The translations under genes were made by a program, and so were the position numbers. The notes beneath the pieces were generated by a model. It was given only the letters and a program-made list of their open reading frames with translations, had not been told where the DNA came from and searched no databases. This document shows positions 49,661-60,611 of a stretch of DNA of 64,000 bases, one piece after another; position 1 is the stretch's first letter; each line of letters starts with the position of its first letter. Source of the stretch: Smittia aterrima (Eukaryota; Arthropoda; Insecta; Diptera; Chironomidae); NCBI GenBank assembly GCA_033063855.1, contig CP093829.1, positions 9,310,243-9,374,242 of the forward strand, read 5' to 3'.

Positions 49661-52600
49661 CTTGTAAATAATTTACTTAACTAAATGTTTTAAATAATTT
49701 TAATGTCTCAGCACTTTTTTGTTTGAGTGAGTTGCGTGGAACTTTTCTAGCTTCTTTGAGTTCTTTCTTTAGCAATTTCAGCTAAAATATTTTTTTTCGG
49801 CTTGAACGCGTTCACTTACAATGGATTTACCACATATTAGTCTTGATTTAAATATTTCACTTGAGTTGCGTCAATTTTTTCTTTAAAAAACTGTTTTGAG
49901 AATATTTTTCTCGTTAACCATTGCAAAAAAAAATATAAAATACTGAACTCGATTATGATTATGTCTGCATTCGCAATTTAAAATTGTTTGTGTTACTCAA
50001 TTGATTGTCATGCGAATTCAAAACGCCGACTTGTTTTAAAAATAATCTGTCATCACACTTTTTCATAAAAATTAAGAAATTCTCTTTTTAATTTTCGGAT
50101 GAAAACTTTTTGCTGATTCCGATGATGAATTTTCCATCGATTCGAAAGATTCAAATGCTCGATTGCAACTGAAACCTCGGACGCTAACTCGATTGACAAA
50201 TTACGCGAGAAAAAACTCTCCGCGAGTATTAATGAAAAGTTTAAGTTTATGCACAAACTTTTTTTTTCGTCTGTCCACTTAACTGTTTGCCCAGCTTGTG
50301 TTATCACTGTGAGATGTTTGAGTATCGCGAAATGCGTCTGGTCGTTTCGAGCTTCCAACTATGAATGAAATCAATCGAATGTAGTTTTAAGCTTTTTCGT
50401 TTTTCTCGTCTCTCAGTATTTTTTTCGATTGAAATTGAAAGCAAAACTTAAGCTCAACGCGAACAGACGAATGGACAGCGTAACTAATTGTGTGTGTGTA
50501 GGTTTGAGCTCGTGTTGGTGCTTCAAACATTCATCAGCTGGTAACAATCGTTGTCTTCACGCTGATCTCCAAGTCACACAATTAGGGAAAGTTCCTTACT
50601 CAGAACATTCTCGTGAATTATTCTCTGATCGGAAAATACTTTTCACACGCTCAAATAATAATTATTTTCTGCTTTATCTTGATGAGAATCTTGTCGATTT
50701 AATCAATTTTGATTCTTCTAGAAAACTGCAATAAAATTGAATCATCTTCTAATGAGAATCATCTTCAATCTTAATTCTCTTTCAATTTTATATTTCGTTG
50801 ATCTTTCGTCGATTGAATCATCCTTCGGGTCATTCGGATGAATTGAAACGACGCGAGTGATGTGTTATAACGCTTTGACTTTGATAGATTCTCGACAATA
50901 TTTCTTTTTCGATAATTTTGGCTTCATAAAGAAATCGGCCGACGTGACTTATTTAATTGAAAAGCTATTGAAGATTTTTGAGTTTGTTGTCTCCAGATAT
51001 TTCCATCAAATTGGGAGTCCCCATTGCTTCGAGGTCAGATAATTATTTCGGCTTCATCATCAGCCAGAACTGTATTCGATAATTGACATTGTAAGTAAAC
51101 AAGTTGTGTACAAATAAATTGCACTTCAGCAGAGAATTCCTTTCTTTAAAAACCTGGAAGCCAATGAAGAGAATTAACCTTTGTTATTGACGGCTCCTTG
51201 GCTTCGAGATTCATCAAAAGTTCGTTGTTTGCTTACCGTTTTATTTTCGCTTACTTGACCGGCGGTCGAGGATCGCTTAAGATAATTCAACCATGCGAAA
51301 GTTAGTATTTCGAGTCGAAGAGAATTCGCGAAAGACATGTTGACAATGAAATAAATGAGCTTTGTTGTTAGCGATGCTCTTGATCTTAATTACTTTTATC
51401 AAAAGTTTTAAGAAATAAGAAAAATGTTTTTCGAAAGCTTAAAAAATGTTTTCAAGGAAATAAGAATGAAAACCTGAATCGATTCCAATGCGTCATGTTC
51501 TTTAAATAAATCATCAATTGGCACCTCCTCTTATAGATTTTGTGGTTTATTATGTAAACTTAAGGCTCCATTAAAATTGTAATAAAAATTAATGGAATTT
51601 TCCGCTCAAAGATTCTGATTACTAATTACTGAACTATCGAAGCTAACTTGTAAGTGAAGCCGACTCGACGCCGCAAAAAAAATTGTTAATTGATGCATAT
51701 TGCGAATATTTCTCCGTTCGAATCTTGATTGAAGTGAACAGCAAGGAACATGATTGCTACGAATGACGCAGGACGAGTCCCGTTACGGACTTTCAACTGT
51801 AAAGAGAAACTTGCTCAACCTCAGTGAACCAGAATTTTTCCTTTGCTCTGACGTTTTTTGTCGATTTCTTTTCCTTGTGAACGGAAAACTTTTCTTGATT
51901 TTGTTGCGATATTCAACGACGGCGATGCAAGTCAATTCAGAGAACTTAGAATATTAATTTGCACTGGTTTTACGATAGAATTGAGAGGGAGAAACCTGTT
52001 ATAAATTAAACTGTAGGCAATTTCGTTCTATTCGAGATTGAAAGGAATATGCGGCTCTTGAATTCTCGTAAAAGGGGAAATTACGCAGACTCAACGATGA
52101 TGATTGAAGTTCATGTGGGGATAAAGACACGAAGTGGTTTCTTGGATTTGTTTAGTTGATGACGCTGCTAACGAAGAAATCATTGTTGTCAGCATTACGA
52201 GAAGATTTGATTTTTTGAGTTCGTTTTTCGAGCTTTTAGTGAACATAAAAATAATTCAAAATCAAGCCACGCGCGACAATTCTTGAAATTTGACTTTGTC
52301 TTCGTCTACATTGAGAGGTAAATCCACTTCAATTAAGTTCTAAATGAAGACTCGAGAAAGTTGCAGAAGACTCTGACAGAATCTCTGCTCAAATGACGTT
52401 ATTCAATTCTTGTTAAATAATAGTTATCACCAGACTCCGCAAATTTTCGTCCAAATCGGCAAAACTTCAATTCAAGCTCAATTGAATATTTGTTTAATAA
52501 AGCAAACAGAGTGTTCGATCAGTGTGAGTTCGTAAAGCAAATAAAATTCGCGAATTAAACTTGTAAACTCATCCAAATCTAATAGAGAACTTCTCTTTAA

Positions 52601-53625
52601 GTGGCGAACACAACTTTTGTCATTGACCGGGTGATCGACTAAGTCAAAGACTTTCAAGTTGCATGAAAATTACATTCCAATGCTAATGAAAGCAAAATAT
52701 TAAATCACAATCTTGTTAATAATTATTGCGTTAGGTTAGAATCAAGAAGTTGTACCGATTTACATTTTGTTTACTCGTGCATCGAGAATCGTTGATTAAA
52801 ATTCAGCGGAGACCGCTGAGTGGACTTATCTCACATGATCAACACGCTTTTTATGTCGTCACAGCGGATAATGTGTCGCTCGTTCGCTGTTGGTTATTAG
52901 TGCGGGGCAAGTGCACCGGGCAAAACAGTTATTAAGTGCTGCAAATTAAATTCTGTAATCATGGAGAGGCCTTGCGTTGCCTTTAGACACAATGTTCGCC
53001 AGTTAGACTACAAAGAAGGACAAAGAAGTGAAAATTTTGAAAGATGATTAGATTCTTCCGCGAATTGTTTTCATTTTCAATTGATTGGAAGGCTCAAAGA
53101 CTTCACGTTTCTTAACCAATTTTAGATTTTTCTCAAACCTAATTAAGTTGTTTGATTGGCAGCGCATAACTTGAACAGCTCGCATTTTGCAATTACCTTA
53201 AAGCGGCTGCTAAAATCGTTTCGCTTAATACTTGAGCAAAGCGTTTAACGAGCTTTAAGATTCGCGTCGATCTTTCGAGAAAAGTAAAAATAGCAAAATG
53301 AGTTTTCCGATTGATTTACTTTTAACACATGTCTTGATAATTTAATTTGTTATAAGAAATATTATCAACTGACATAAAAATTGAAGTGTCTCGCCATCGC
53401 CCAGAATCTGAAAATGTTTAAACGTTTTTAATAAATTTAAACAAAGAAAAGCTTTTCATAACGAAAAAAATCGTTGAACTTACTTGAACGATTGAAGACA
53501 TTGCTTTCCGAAATGATTGTGATAAGTCGGAACGAACTTATAGATTTTGTCTGATTTGTGTTGATTGATAGCAAAACTCATTTACTCAAACGCTCGACAC
53601 ATTTTTCGAATCTTCGAACAATTTT
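49661..53625. other. Gene-free region between receptor and F-box cluster
   Basis: No gene is supported here. A 101-codon frame at 50053-50358 (minus) and others of similar size lack domains or a plausible splice context. The left part should contain the scavenger receptor promoter, the right end the flank of F-box gene B. The GTTCGAATCT near 51717 resembles a tRNA B box but no tRNA cloverleaf surrounds it. Confidence 0.5.
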
Positions 53626-53774
53626 CTTATAAGAATTCGATTGAAATAAACAAATAAAAGGAAAACTTTTTCATCGTTTGTTCATTTCGTTCTCAACATT
53701 CGAAGAGGTAACATCAACTGCTCGCATTTTTTTCTTTCTTGATTTTTTCATTTGAATTCTATTTTTCTTTTTAG
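53626..53774 (+). promoter_or_regulatory. Promoter and 5'UTR intron of F-box gene B
   Basis: The TATA box CTTATAAG at 53626-53633 is followed by a UTR exon ending TTCGAAGAG and an intron at 53708-53774 (GTAACA to TTTTAG). The block aligns base for base with the one preceding gene A, so the duplication copied the promoter too. Confidence 0.6.
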
Positions 53775-53788
53775 ATAAGACAAAGATT

Positions 53789-55147
53789 ATGGAGAAAAGC
53801 CCATCACCGATCTCAATTGTTGTTAGCAAGGCAGAGGATGAAAGAAAAGCAGAAGAAACGGAAATTTTAAATGAAAAGTCGGACAACAAGATCAGGATCC
53901 TGACGAACATGGATCCATTGGAATATTTCTCACGTTTTCTCGACATTCCTGAGATGATATTCAAACATTTTAGAGGCAAAGACTTGATGACGGCTTCAGA
54001 AGTCAGTCCAAATTATTACAACTTTATCGCGTCGTCGAAAGTTTTCATGAAAAAAATTAAAGTTGGTTTTCATGATAAAAGTGTAAACCAGTCGGAAGAT
54101 TTCAATTCGCTGAAGAACAGCTCGAGGCTTTATCAGAACATTGAACTCAAACGATGGATGCAAGTTAATGTAGAAGATGGAAATGGAAATCAAATAGAAG
54201 ACGGCGGCTACATAACCGATTCAGAACTTGATTTCTTTCAAAGTAAAGCTCACGAATGGAAAAATGTTTCACTCTCATTTGTTTATTTTAGAAAGAAACT
54301 GGATTTGTGGAGATTCTTGTCAGCAATCGAATCATCAGTCGAAAGAATTTCGTTCGCGGACTCCGGCGTCCTTCCATTTGAAGATCCATCTTCAGAGATT
54401 GAATCTTTCGAAGCTTTAAAGTTTCCAAAGCTGAAACAACTTAGAGTTCATCTTTATGGAAACAGTTATAGCGAAACTTTGATAAGATTTTTGTTAAATT
54501 CTGTTTCTATCGAAGATTTTTATTTATTTGACCGTTCTGGTGAATTCGACAAAGATATTTTAACAAAAATGCTCGAGAACTTCGACAAACTGAAATATCT
54601 CACAATTGGCTTAAAAATCGTAGATCAAATATTCGAATCTTGGAAGAAGTTTCAATTCAAGCTCAAGAGTTTGACAATAATGTTCACTCATATCGGAACC
54701 CGTGATCATGTCACAAACTTTCTTAACTTCATTAAGTCACAAAGCGATCATCTCGAAATAATGAGGATCACACTAAACTGTGAAGGCAAAGAAACCATCT
54801 TCGATGTGATCATGACAATGCCAAGGCTGAAGATTCTCGCCCTCTGGTATTTTAAAGCTTTTTCCGAAGTTCCAAATAAAATTTCAACCTCAATTACTGA
54901 TCTGACTTTGCAAGAATGCGCTGGCGCTGTCGGTCTAAAATATTTATTAGATTCAATGCCGAAAGTAAGAAATCTTAAACTCAAATCAATTGATGAAGAA
55001 GAATTTAAAATGTTGAAATCAATGAAGAGAAAGTTTGAAATATTGAGAGTTTGTGAATTGAAAGGAGTTGACATAAAGGAACTGGAAGAAATTATGACAG
55101 AGAATTATACTTCGCTAGAAATAGTCAAGTTTGCTCAACTTTTCTAA
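53789..55147 (+). CDS. F-box/leucine-rich protein B
   Basis: A single coding exon gives 452 residues. The start MEKSPSPIS matches gene A, and the ancestral ATG is retained. The N-terminal spacer is shorter and differs in sequence (VVSKAEDERKAEETEILNEK). The F-box-like region is DIPEMIFKHFRGKDLMTASE, then VSPNYYNFIASS (about 53-83). Next comes IKVGFHDKSVNQSEDF, where A has 38 further residues. Leucine-rich units follow (FPKLKQLRVHL, FDKLKYLTIGL, FKLKSLTIMF, MPRLKILALWYF). The C-terminus ends LEIVKFAQLF, the last residues differing from the paralogues. A Skp1-linked ubiquitin-ligase adaptor role is inferred from the domain layout alone. Confidence 0.84.
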   Translation: MEKSPSPISIVVSKAEDERKAEETEILNEKSDNKIRILTNMDPLEYFSRFLDIPEMIFKHFRGKDLMTASEVSPNYYNFIASSKVFMKKIKVGFHDKSVNQSEDFNSLKNSSRLYQNIELKRWMQVNVEDGNGNQIEDGGYITDSELDFFQSKAHEWKNVSLSFVYFRKKLDLWRFLSAIESSVERISFADSGVLPFEDPSSEIESFEALKFPKLKQLRVHLYGNSYSETLIRFLLNSVSIEDFYLFDRSGEFDKDILTKMLENFDKLKYLTIGLKIVDQIFESWKKFQFKLKSLTIMFTHIGTRDHVTNFLNFIKSQSDHLEIMRITLNCEGKETIFDVIMTMPRLKILALWYFKAFSEVPNKISTSITDLTLQECAGAVGLKYLLDSMPKVRNLKLKSIDEEEFKMLKSMKRKFEILRVCELKGVDIKELEEIMTENYTSLEIVKFAQLF

Positions 55148-56135
55148 ATATTTTTAGAAAATTCATGAGCAAACATTAAATTTTAATAGAAATTTTGCAA
55201 GATAAAAAATCTAGGGTTTCTTCTATTAAAAAACTAAAATTATTTTTCGTATGTGGCTGTCAAATTTTTAGCGTAAATTTAATTGATTTTCAATAGGTTA
55301 CATTTAATTGTCGTTACGTTATATATTAAAAATGCATAAAAAACTAGAGACCACGGTGGAAGTCTCCGGCCTGCGGCCTAAGACACAACCCGCGACGGTC
55401 GCTACGCGACCTATACGCCGGTCAAACTCCGGCCCATTTCATTTTAGAGGTGTATGAACAAATCACATTTAATCAAACTGAAATATATGATGTAATGTCT
55501 TGTGTGTTGTATCGATGGATTTAAATAAAGTGTTCGTTTTAGTTTTGATGCTGCAACCTAAACCTTGTCTTGATGCTGCTGGGATTTATTGCTTTGTCAT
55601 GGCCAGCTGATCATTTCATGTGAACAAATGAAAACTTTAACTCCAAAGAGAAAGAAGTTTCACTTGGCGCTGGTCGAGGGTGGACTCATATCTGGTCAGC
55701 TCTGGGATCCAATCAATCATTTGAGCACGCTGAACATTTCTCGTGGAGAAGTGTTGGCGGAAATGTTAAGAAAGTCTGAACAAATCGAAAAAGTTTGAAA
55801 ATTTGTATGAAGCTCACCAGACTCCAGCCCCGTGGGCCTGCTCCTGATGAGCTAGCAAAAAATCCTCAAAAGATGTTTTCCTAAAAAAAATTCTCTATCG
55901 ACTGGTCAAGCAATTATTTCGCTAGCTCATCGCGTTCGCGAGTTATTTCAATCACAGACAACGGACCACGGACAAAGCGACCATAAAAGAGTGTTCAATC
56001 TTTCGGATGAAAAACCCTAAAAAGTTTTTTTCGACCTACTTTTGTAGCATACATGCATTTGTATATCATTCAGATTTTGGTGAGAAGATGCTCACTCAAA
56101 TAGTCGCCACATTTTTCGAATCTTCGAAAAAGAAT
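55148..56135. other. Repeat-bearing spacer between F-box B and C
   Basis: There is no supported gene. The spacer holds a GC-rich block at 55346-55440, a pair of inverted GATGAGCTAGC segments near 55848 and 55920, and, from about 56070, the duplicated upstream flank of the F-box family (TTTTGGTGAGAAGATGC, CAAATAGTCGCCAC). A 69-codon frame at 55589-55798 has no family features. Confidence 0.5.
55346..55440. repeat. GC-rich palindromic repeat block
   Basis: About 95 bp of GC-rich sequence interrupts AT-rich DNA. It contains CCGGCCTGCGGCC and GGTCGCTACGCGACC, both nearly self-complementary, and paired CTCCGG segments. It has no open frame. The composition break and nested palindromes suggest a transposon or SINE-like fragment inserted after the F-box duplication. 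Confidence 0.45.
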
Positions 56136-56285
56136 CGTATAAGAATTCGAATGAAATAAAGAAATAAAAGGAAATATTTCCACCGTTTGTTCATTTCGTT
56201 CTTAACATTCGAAGAGGTAACATCAACTGCTCGCATTATTTTTCTTTCTGGAATTTTTTATATGAATTCTTTTTTTACTTTTTAG
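56136..56285 (+). promoter_or_regulatory. Promoter and 5'UTR intron of F-box gene C
   Basis: GTATAAG at 56137-56143 occupies the TATA position of the family (GTATAAG instead of TTATAAG). The UTR exon ends TTCGAAGAG, and the intron spans 56217-56285. Upstream homology to gene A extends at least 60 bp further. Confidence 0.55.
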
Positions 56286-56336
56286 CCACACACAAAGATC
56301 ATTGAGAGAAGCTTATCACCGATCTCGACTGAGGAA

Positions 56337-57614
56337 ATGTCATCGAAGCGAATTAAAGTATCTGAGCTGACAAACATGGATCCATTGGAATATCTTTCAC
56401 GTTTTCTCGGCATTCCTGAAATGATCTTTAAGCATTTTAGAGGCAAAGACTTGATATCGGCTTCAGAAGTCAGTCCAAGTTATTACAATTTCATCGCATC
56501 GTCGAAAGTTCTCATGAAGAAAATTAAAGTTGGTTTTCATGATAAAAGTGTAAACCAGTCGGAAGATTTCAATTTGCTGAAGAACAGCTCGAGGCTTTAT
56601 CAGAACATTGAAGTCCGACGATGGAAAGTGAGAGTAGAAGATGGAAATGGGAATCAAATAGAAGACGGCGGCTACATAACCGATTCAGAACTTGATTTGT
56701 TTTGTAGTAAAGCTCACGAATGGAAAACTGTTTCACTCATAAATGTTTACTTTAGAGCGAAACTGGATCTGTGGAGATTTTTGTCAGCAATCGAATCATC
56801 AGTCGAATACATTTCTGTCCGTGACTATGGCGACCTTCCATTTGAAGATCCGTCTTCAGAGATTGAATCTTTCGAAGCTTTAAAGGTTCCAAATCTGAAA
56901 CAACTTGATGTTTTTCTCAAAGCCAACAGTTTTAGCGAAACTTTGCTCAGATTTTTGTTAAATTCTGTTGCTGTCGAAAAACTTGGTTTAATTGACAATT
57001 CTGGTGAAATCGGTAAAGATATTTTAACAAAAATGCTCGAAAACTTCAATAAACTGAAACATCTCACAATTTCCTCAGAAATCCTAGATCAAATATTCGA
57101 AGATGAATCTTGGAAAAAGTTTCAATTTAAACTCAAGAGTTTGGCAATAAATTTAATCGGACGCCGTGATCATGTCACAAACTTTCTTAACTTCTTAAAG
57201 TCACAAAGCGAGCATCTCGAAGAGTTGAAGATCACACTACACTGTGAAGACGAAGAAACCATCTTCGACATGATCATGACATTGCCAAGGCTAAAGATTC
57301 TCGGATTCTGGTATTTTAAAGCTTTTTCCCAGAATGAAGTTCCAAATAAAATGTCAAGCTCAATTACTGATCTGACATTGTTTAAACGTGATAACGCCAA
57401 TCTAATATGTTTATTAGATTCAATGCCGAAAGTAAGAAATCTTAAACTCAACTTAATTGACGAAGAAGATTTTAAAATATTGAAATCACTGAAGAGAAAG
57501 TTTGAAAAATTGAGAGTTTGTGAATTGAAAGGAGTTGACATTAAGGAACTGGAAGAAATTATGACCGAGAATTATACTTCGCTAGGAATAGTTGAGTTGT
57601 CTCAACTTTGTTAA
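56337..57614 (+). CDS. F-box/leucine-rich protein C, shifted start
   Basis: A single coding exon gives 425 residues from MSSKRIKVSELTNMD. The ancestral start used by A and B has become ATT at 56301-56303, although the codons after it still read like the old N-terminus (ERSLSPISTEEM). Translation must therefore begin at the ATG at 56337, giving a shorter acidic leader. The F-box-like region is GIPEMIFKHFRGKDLISASE, then VSPSYYNFIASS, followed directly by FHDKSVNQSEDF as in B. Leucine-rich units continue to LGIVELSQLC. A polyadenylation-like AATAAA lies near 57671. The open reading frame argues for a functional gene. Confidence 0.82.
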   Translation: MSSKRIKVSELTNMDPLEYLSRFLGIPEMIFKHFRGKDLISASEVSPSYYNFIASSKVLMKKIKVGFHDKSVNQSEDFNLLKNSSRLYQNIEVRRWKVRVEDGNGNQIEDGGYITDSELDLFCSKAHEWKTVSLINVYFRAKLDLWRFLSAIESSVEYISVRDYGDLPFEDPSSEIESFEALKVPNLKQLDVFLKANSFSETLLRFLLNSVAVEKLGLIDNSGEIGKDILTKMLENFNKLKHLTISSEILDQIFEDESWKKFQFKLKSLAINLIGRRDHVTNFLNFLKSQSEHLEELKITLHCEDEETIFDMIMTLPRLKILGFWYFKAFSQNEVPNKMSSSITDLTLFKRDNANLICLLDSMPKVRNLKLNLIDEEDFKILKSLKRKFEKLRVCELKGVDIKELEEIMTENYTSLGIVELSQLC

Positions 57615-57744
57615 ATAATTCTTAGAAAATTCTTGAGAAAACATTGTAATTGTCTTTCATTTAGATTACGAAATAAAGTGAAAAAATCAAAAAGTTACAA
57701 ATTGTAAAACCTTTTTATGTTTTTTTTTTCCTAAATCTTTGCTA

Positions 57745-57861
57745 TCATCTTTCGATGATGATGACAAGAAGTCGCAAAGTGGTTTGAATCCATCCGATTT
57801 CCCATTGTTGCCAGCTAATTTAAGCAACGAAGAGCAAACATTCAACAACGAGTCGATTTAG
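57745..57861 (+). pseudogene. Coding-like fragment conserved downstream of F-box gene C
   Basis: This frame of 38 codons plus stop begins SSFDDDDKKSQSGLNPSDF and matches the fragment after F-box gene A (33605-33703) over about 24 codons, then diverges. It lies beyond the likely polyadenylation signal of gene C. No start codon or clear splice acceptor precedes it. It is absent at the equivalent place after gene D. Confidence 0.4.
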
Positions 57862-58010
57862 AAACAAAATGTCTTCAAGGATCTTGAGAAAAAAAAATCG
57901 GAAGACCGGTCACAGGCGACCTGGTAGACTTTCTGAATAGAAGTGCCGTGAAAAAATCTTCTCATTAATTTTTGAGTTCTTGAAGAAGAAACATCATATA
58001 ACTTTTTGCT

Positions 58011-58050
58011 GACGAAAGGACAGACAGACGGACACACAAAGTGGCCACAA
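58011..58050 (-). repeat. Dispersed GTGGCCAC/CCGTCTGTCTGT motif, copy 2
   Basis: Read on the minus strand this shows TTGTGGCCACTTTGTGTGTC followed by CGTCTGTCTGTCC. It matches 10041-10080 in both sequence blocks and their order. Confidence 0.4.
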
Positions 58051-58949
58051 TAAAAAAATATTCACCATAGGAAAGAATTTTGACCGTCTCACCGTAGAAA
58101 CTGATCCTATTTTAAATCACAAATAAATTAGCGGCTACTTCAGAACCGTAGAAACCAAAATCTGAGGTTTTCATATAAAAAATTCAAATCTGAGGGTTTT
58201 TCACGCCAACCAAACTTTTATATAAAGGCGAACTTTTTTAATTTTCCATAACTTTCTTTTTGGGTAAGAAGTCATGGTTTGTCTTCGGTTGGGACGGCTT
58301 CTTGGAACTATCTTTTCCCCTGCTGTTGTCTCTCGACAACTAATCAAGATGAAATTAAATCCACTAAAATTAAGTTTATCGTCAAAACCCTTGCTCGTAC
58401 ATTTTCGAGAAAATTATATTTAAATCGCGCGCGCAAACGAAGTTTGTTGTTGTTGTACTCGCGAAACGATAAGATAAGAAACCAGTTGAAATAGAGTCGT
58501 CGTGACACAAGGACGCAAAATTAAAGTAAACTCATTTAAATTTAAAATAACTTAGTTCGAAGTTCTGCTGAGGTAGATTAAGAGTTAGTTAAAGTGAATT
58601 CAGTTATTAACGAGCATTTTATCATTGTTAGAACTCGCTGGCGAACCGGAAAGATCACAAAAATCTCTTTTCACTTTTCAAAGAAAGCAAAGATCGGTAA
58701 TAGAATTTTTTGCAAGTCACTTCCCCTTTATTCATTGAATTCATATTAGATCGCAACCGGAACGCTCGAACTACATTTGAAGTCTCATCGCTTGTGCGAT
58801 ATAAAGTTCCTTACCAATGTAAGTAGATTTAAGAAAAGTTGAGAACTCATCTAAACAAAATTGTTTTTAGAAATTTGAATCACACGCAAAGAAATAAAGT
58901 TGATCACAAACTTGAATAAAGGATTTTCGTAAGAGCGACGAGGCAACAC

Positions 58950-59200
58950 CTGCACAACCAAACTTTTTTGTAGGTGAACCAAAATCTCTGTTTATTAGCT
59001 ATTCGCACGTTTTAACCAAATAACTTCTTGTCTCAACCAATTTTTTTTATCCAACCAAAACTTTTTATACGCTAGCCAAGCTTCTCCTGCCTCTGCCAAA
59101 TTTCTAATCAAAACCGAACTTTTTTATATCTCAACCAAAGTTTGGATAGGAAGAAATTTGGTTGCAGTATGAAGAATGTTGGTTAGGATATAAAAATTAA
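58950..59200. repeat. Degenerate CAACCAAA tandem repeat field
   Basis: At least nine copies of AACCAAA or a close variant, each usually followed by a T-run and TAT, recur at spacings of roughly 15-45 bp. Near 59155-59185 the motif appears inverted (TTTGGTTG, TTGGTTAGG). Further copies flank the other side of the TIR element at 61370-61415, so the element seems to have landed inside this field. Confidence 0.45.
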
Positions 59201-59948
59201 AATTTCCAAAACCAAACGATAAAAAATTGAGTAGAGCGATTTGCAATATTATGCACATATCTTTATTTGCGCAGTTTGTGACATGGTTTACGGGATCTGA
59301 ATTTTCGAGTATTTTCCGTGGACTGATTGGATAATGTTGTATATCATTGAAAAGCTGATAAGACGGAGCAGCTTTTTGCATCATTGCAATTTCATTTAAT
59401 TACTTCATTATTTTTAAATAAATTCACAAAATTGAAGCGCTGTTTTTTTCGTGAAACGAGCAACGAGTGAGCATTTACTCGCTCTCATTGAAGTTGAAAA
59501 TTTTCATATTTAATGTTGACGCTTGTTATCAAATGATATCTTGAACGAAAGACAAACTCATTGAGAACGATTTGGAATAAAAGTTATTAGCATTTAATTA
59601 AAATTGATAAACAAATTTTGATGATGAGTGATGAAGGAATTTCGACCATATTATGCACATAAATTTTCCACAATTTGCCACCATTTGTAAATTGTATTTT
59701 TTTCACAACTTGCTAATTCGAGCAAACTAGTCATTTCCAGCAAATTTATTAAAACAACCTTTAATTAAACAATTTGATCATCTTAAACAAGTTAAAACCG
59801 ATAAAGTAATTTTGTTTACGAGTTCCGTGGTCATTCTTTTCTTTCTAAGTCATCTGTGAGTGGTGAAATATTGAAAAAAGTGAATTGGAATTCATTGTTA
59901 TTGTTTATGATCGAGCGGCTTAAGACAACAAAATCGAAAACTAAGAGC

Positions 59949-60079
59949 CATGAGTGGACAGACGAAGTGAAAGAACAAAGAGTATTCATTCAAAGACGAG
60001 AAGGATGAGGAGAAGAAAGCAGCTAAGCGACGATCAGAGGAAGCCAAATTGATTGAGAATCAAGAACCGAAACATTCCT
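59949..60079 (+). pseudogene. Frame-broken coding relic inside TIR element
   Basis: Two adjacent frames read as plausible charged protein: EWTDEVKEQRVFI first, then KDEKDEEKKAAKRRSEEAK continuing to a TGA. One frame change separates them, and the nearest ATG meets a stop after five codons. It looks like a decayed ORF carried by the element. AATAAACATTG follows at about 60119. Confidence 0.3.
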
Positions 60080-60226
60080 GAAACATCTAAAAAGCTTTCT
60101 GTCATTCAAAAGATTAAAATAAACATTGTTAAAAACTGATTTTATTTCTTTCATTCTAATTAATTTCAGGAGAGTAGAGTGAAAACAGTGAAAGAATAGT
60201 GAATAAAGTGATCACCATGCAAGAGA

Positions 60227-60611
60227 CTAACAGTTAAAAATCTGAGTTAAACCGAACAGAGGTCTCCTGGCCTCTACGATTTATGATTGCTATGCCTGAT
60301 CATCACTCACTTCACTTTTTCTTCACTATTTTCACTCTACTCACCTGTTCGTTCCATCCGCTGATTGTTCTCTGCTTCTTGGTTCCATCCGTTGGTTCAT
60401 TTCCACTTCCTGGTCCTTCATCCGAGTCTATATGAACTTTGGGGTGACATCCTGAGTCCTAAAAGGAAAAAAAAAACATTAAAATATTACAAGTTTAAAT
60501 CAAGTTTTAACTTACCTTCTGATCGTCTTGGAACTGCGCCTCCACTTCGCTCGCCTCACACGATGATCCCTCTGCTCCTTTCGATGCTTGTCGTTCCAGT
60601 CCGCTCGGCAT
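60227..60611 (-). CDS. Putative spliced small ORF inside TIR element
   Basis: The candidate exons are 60516-60611, 60345-60458 and 60227-60241, giving 74 residues. They begin MPSGLERQASKGAEGSSCEA and continue through DSDEGPGSGNEPTDGTKKQR to a short IFNC end. Each junction has a good donor (GTAAGT, GTGAGT) and acceptor (TTTTAG, CTCAG), and the frame is kept. The composition is acidic and Ser/Gly-rich like many disordered or transposon-encoded leaders. An additional 5' exon around 60738-60840 is possible. I recognise no family, and the splicing could be coincidental. Confidence 0.3.

Larger units (their letters stand above)
57615..59232. other. Spacer after F-box C with repeats
   Basis: It contains the conserved coding-like fragment at 57745-57861, the inverted copy of the GTGGCCAC/CCGTCTGTCTGT motif at 58011-58050, and a field of CAACCAAA-type repeats from about 58950. 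No full gene is supported; a 71-codon frame at 58279-58494 looks spurious. Confidence 0.5.

Noticed and set aside
50053..50358. 101-codon minus-strand frame upstream of the scavenger receptor
   Set aside because: There is no domain, no signal peptide and no good splice partner; its composition matches spacer DNA.
51710..51730. tRNA B-box-like GTTCGAATCT
   Set aside because: No A box or acceptor stem pairing is present in the surrounding 80 bases.
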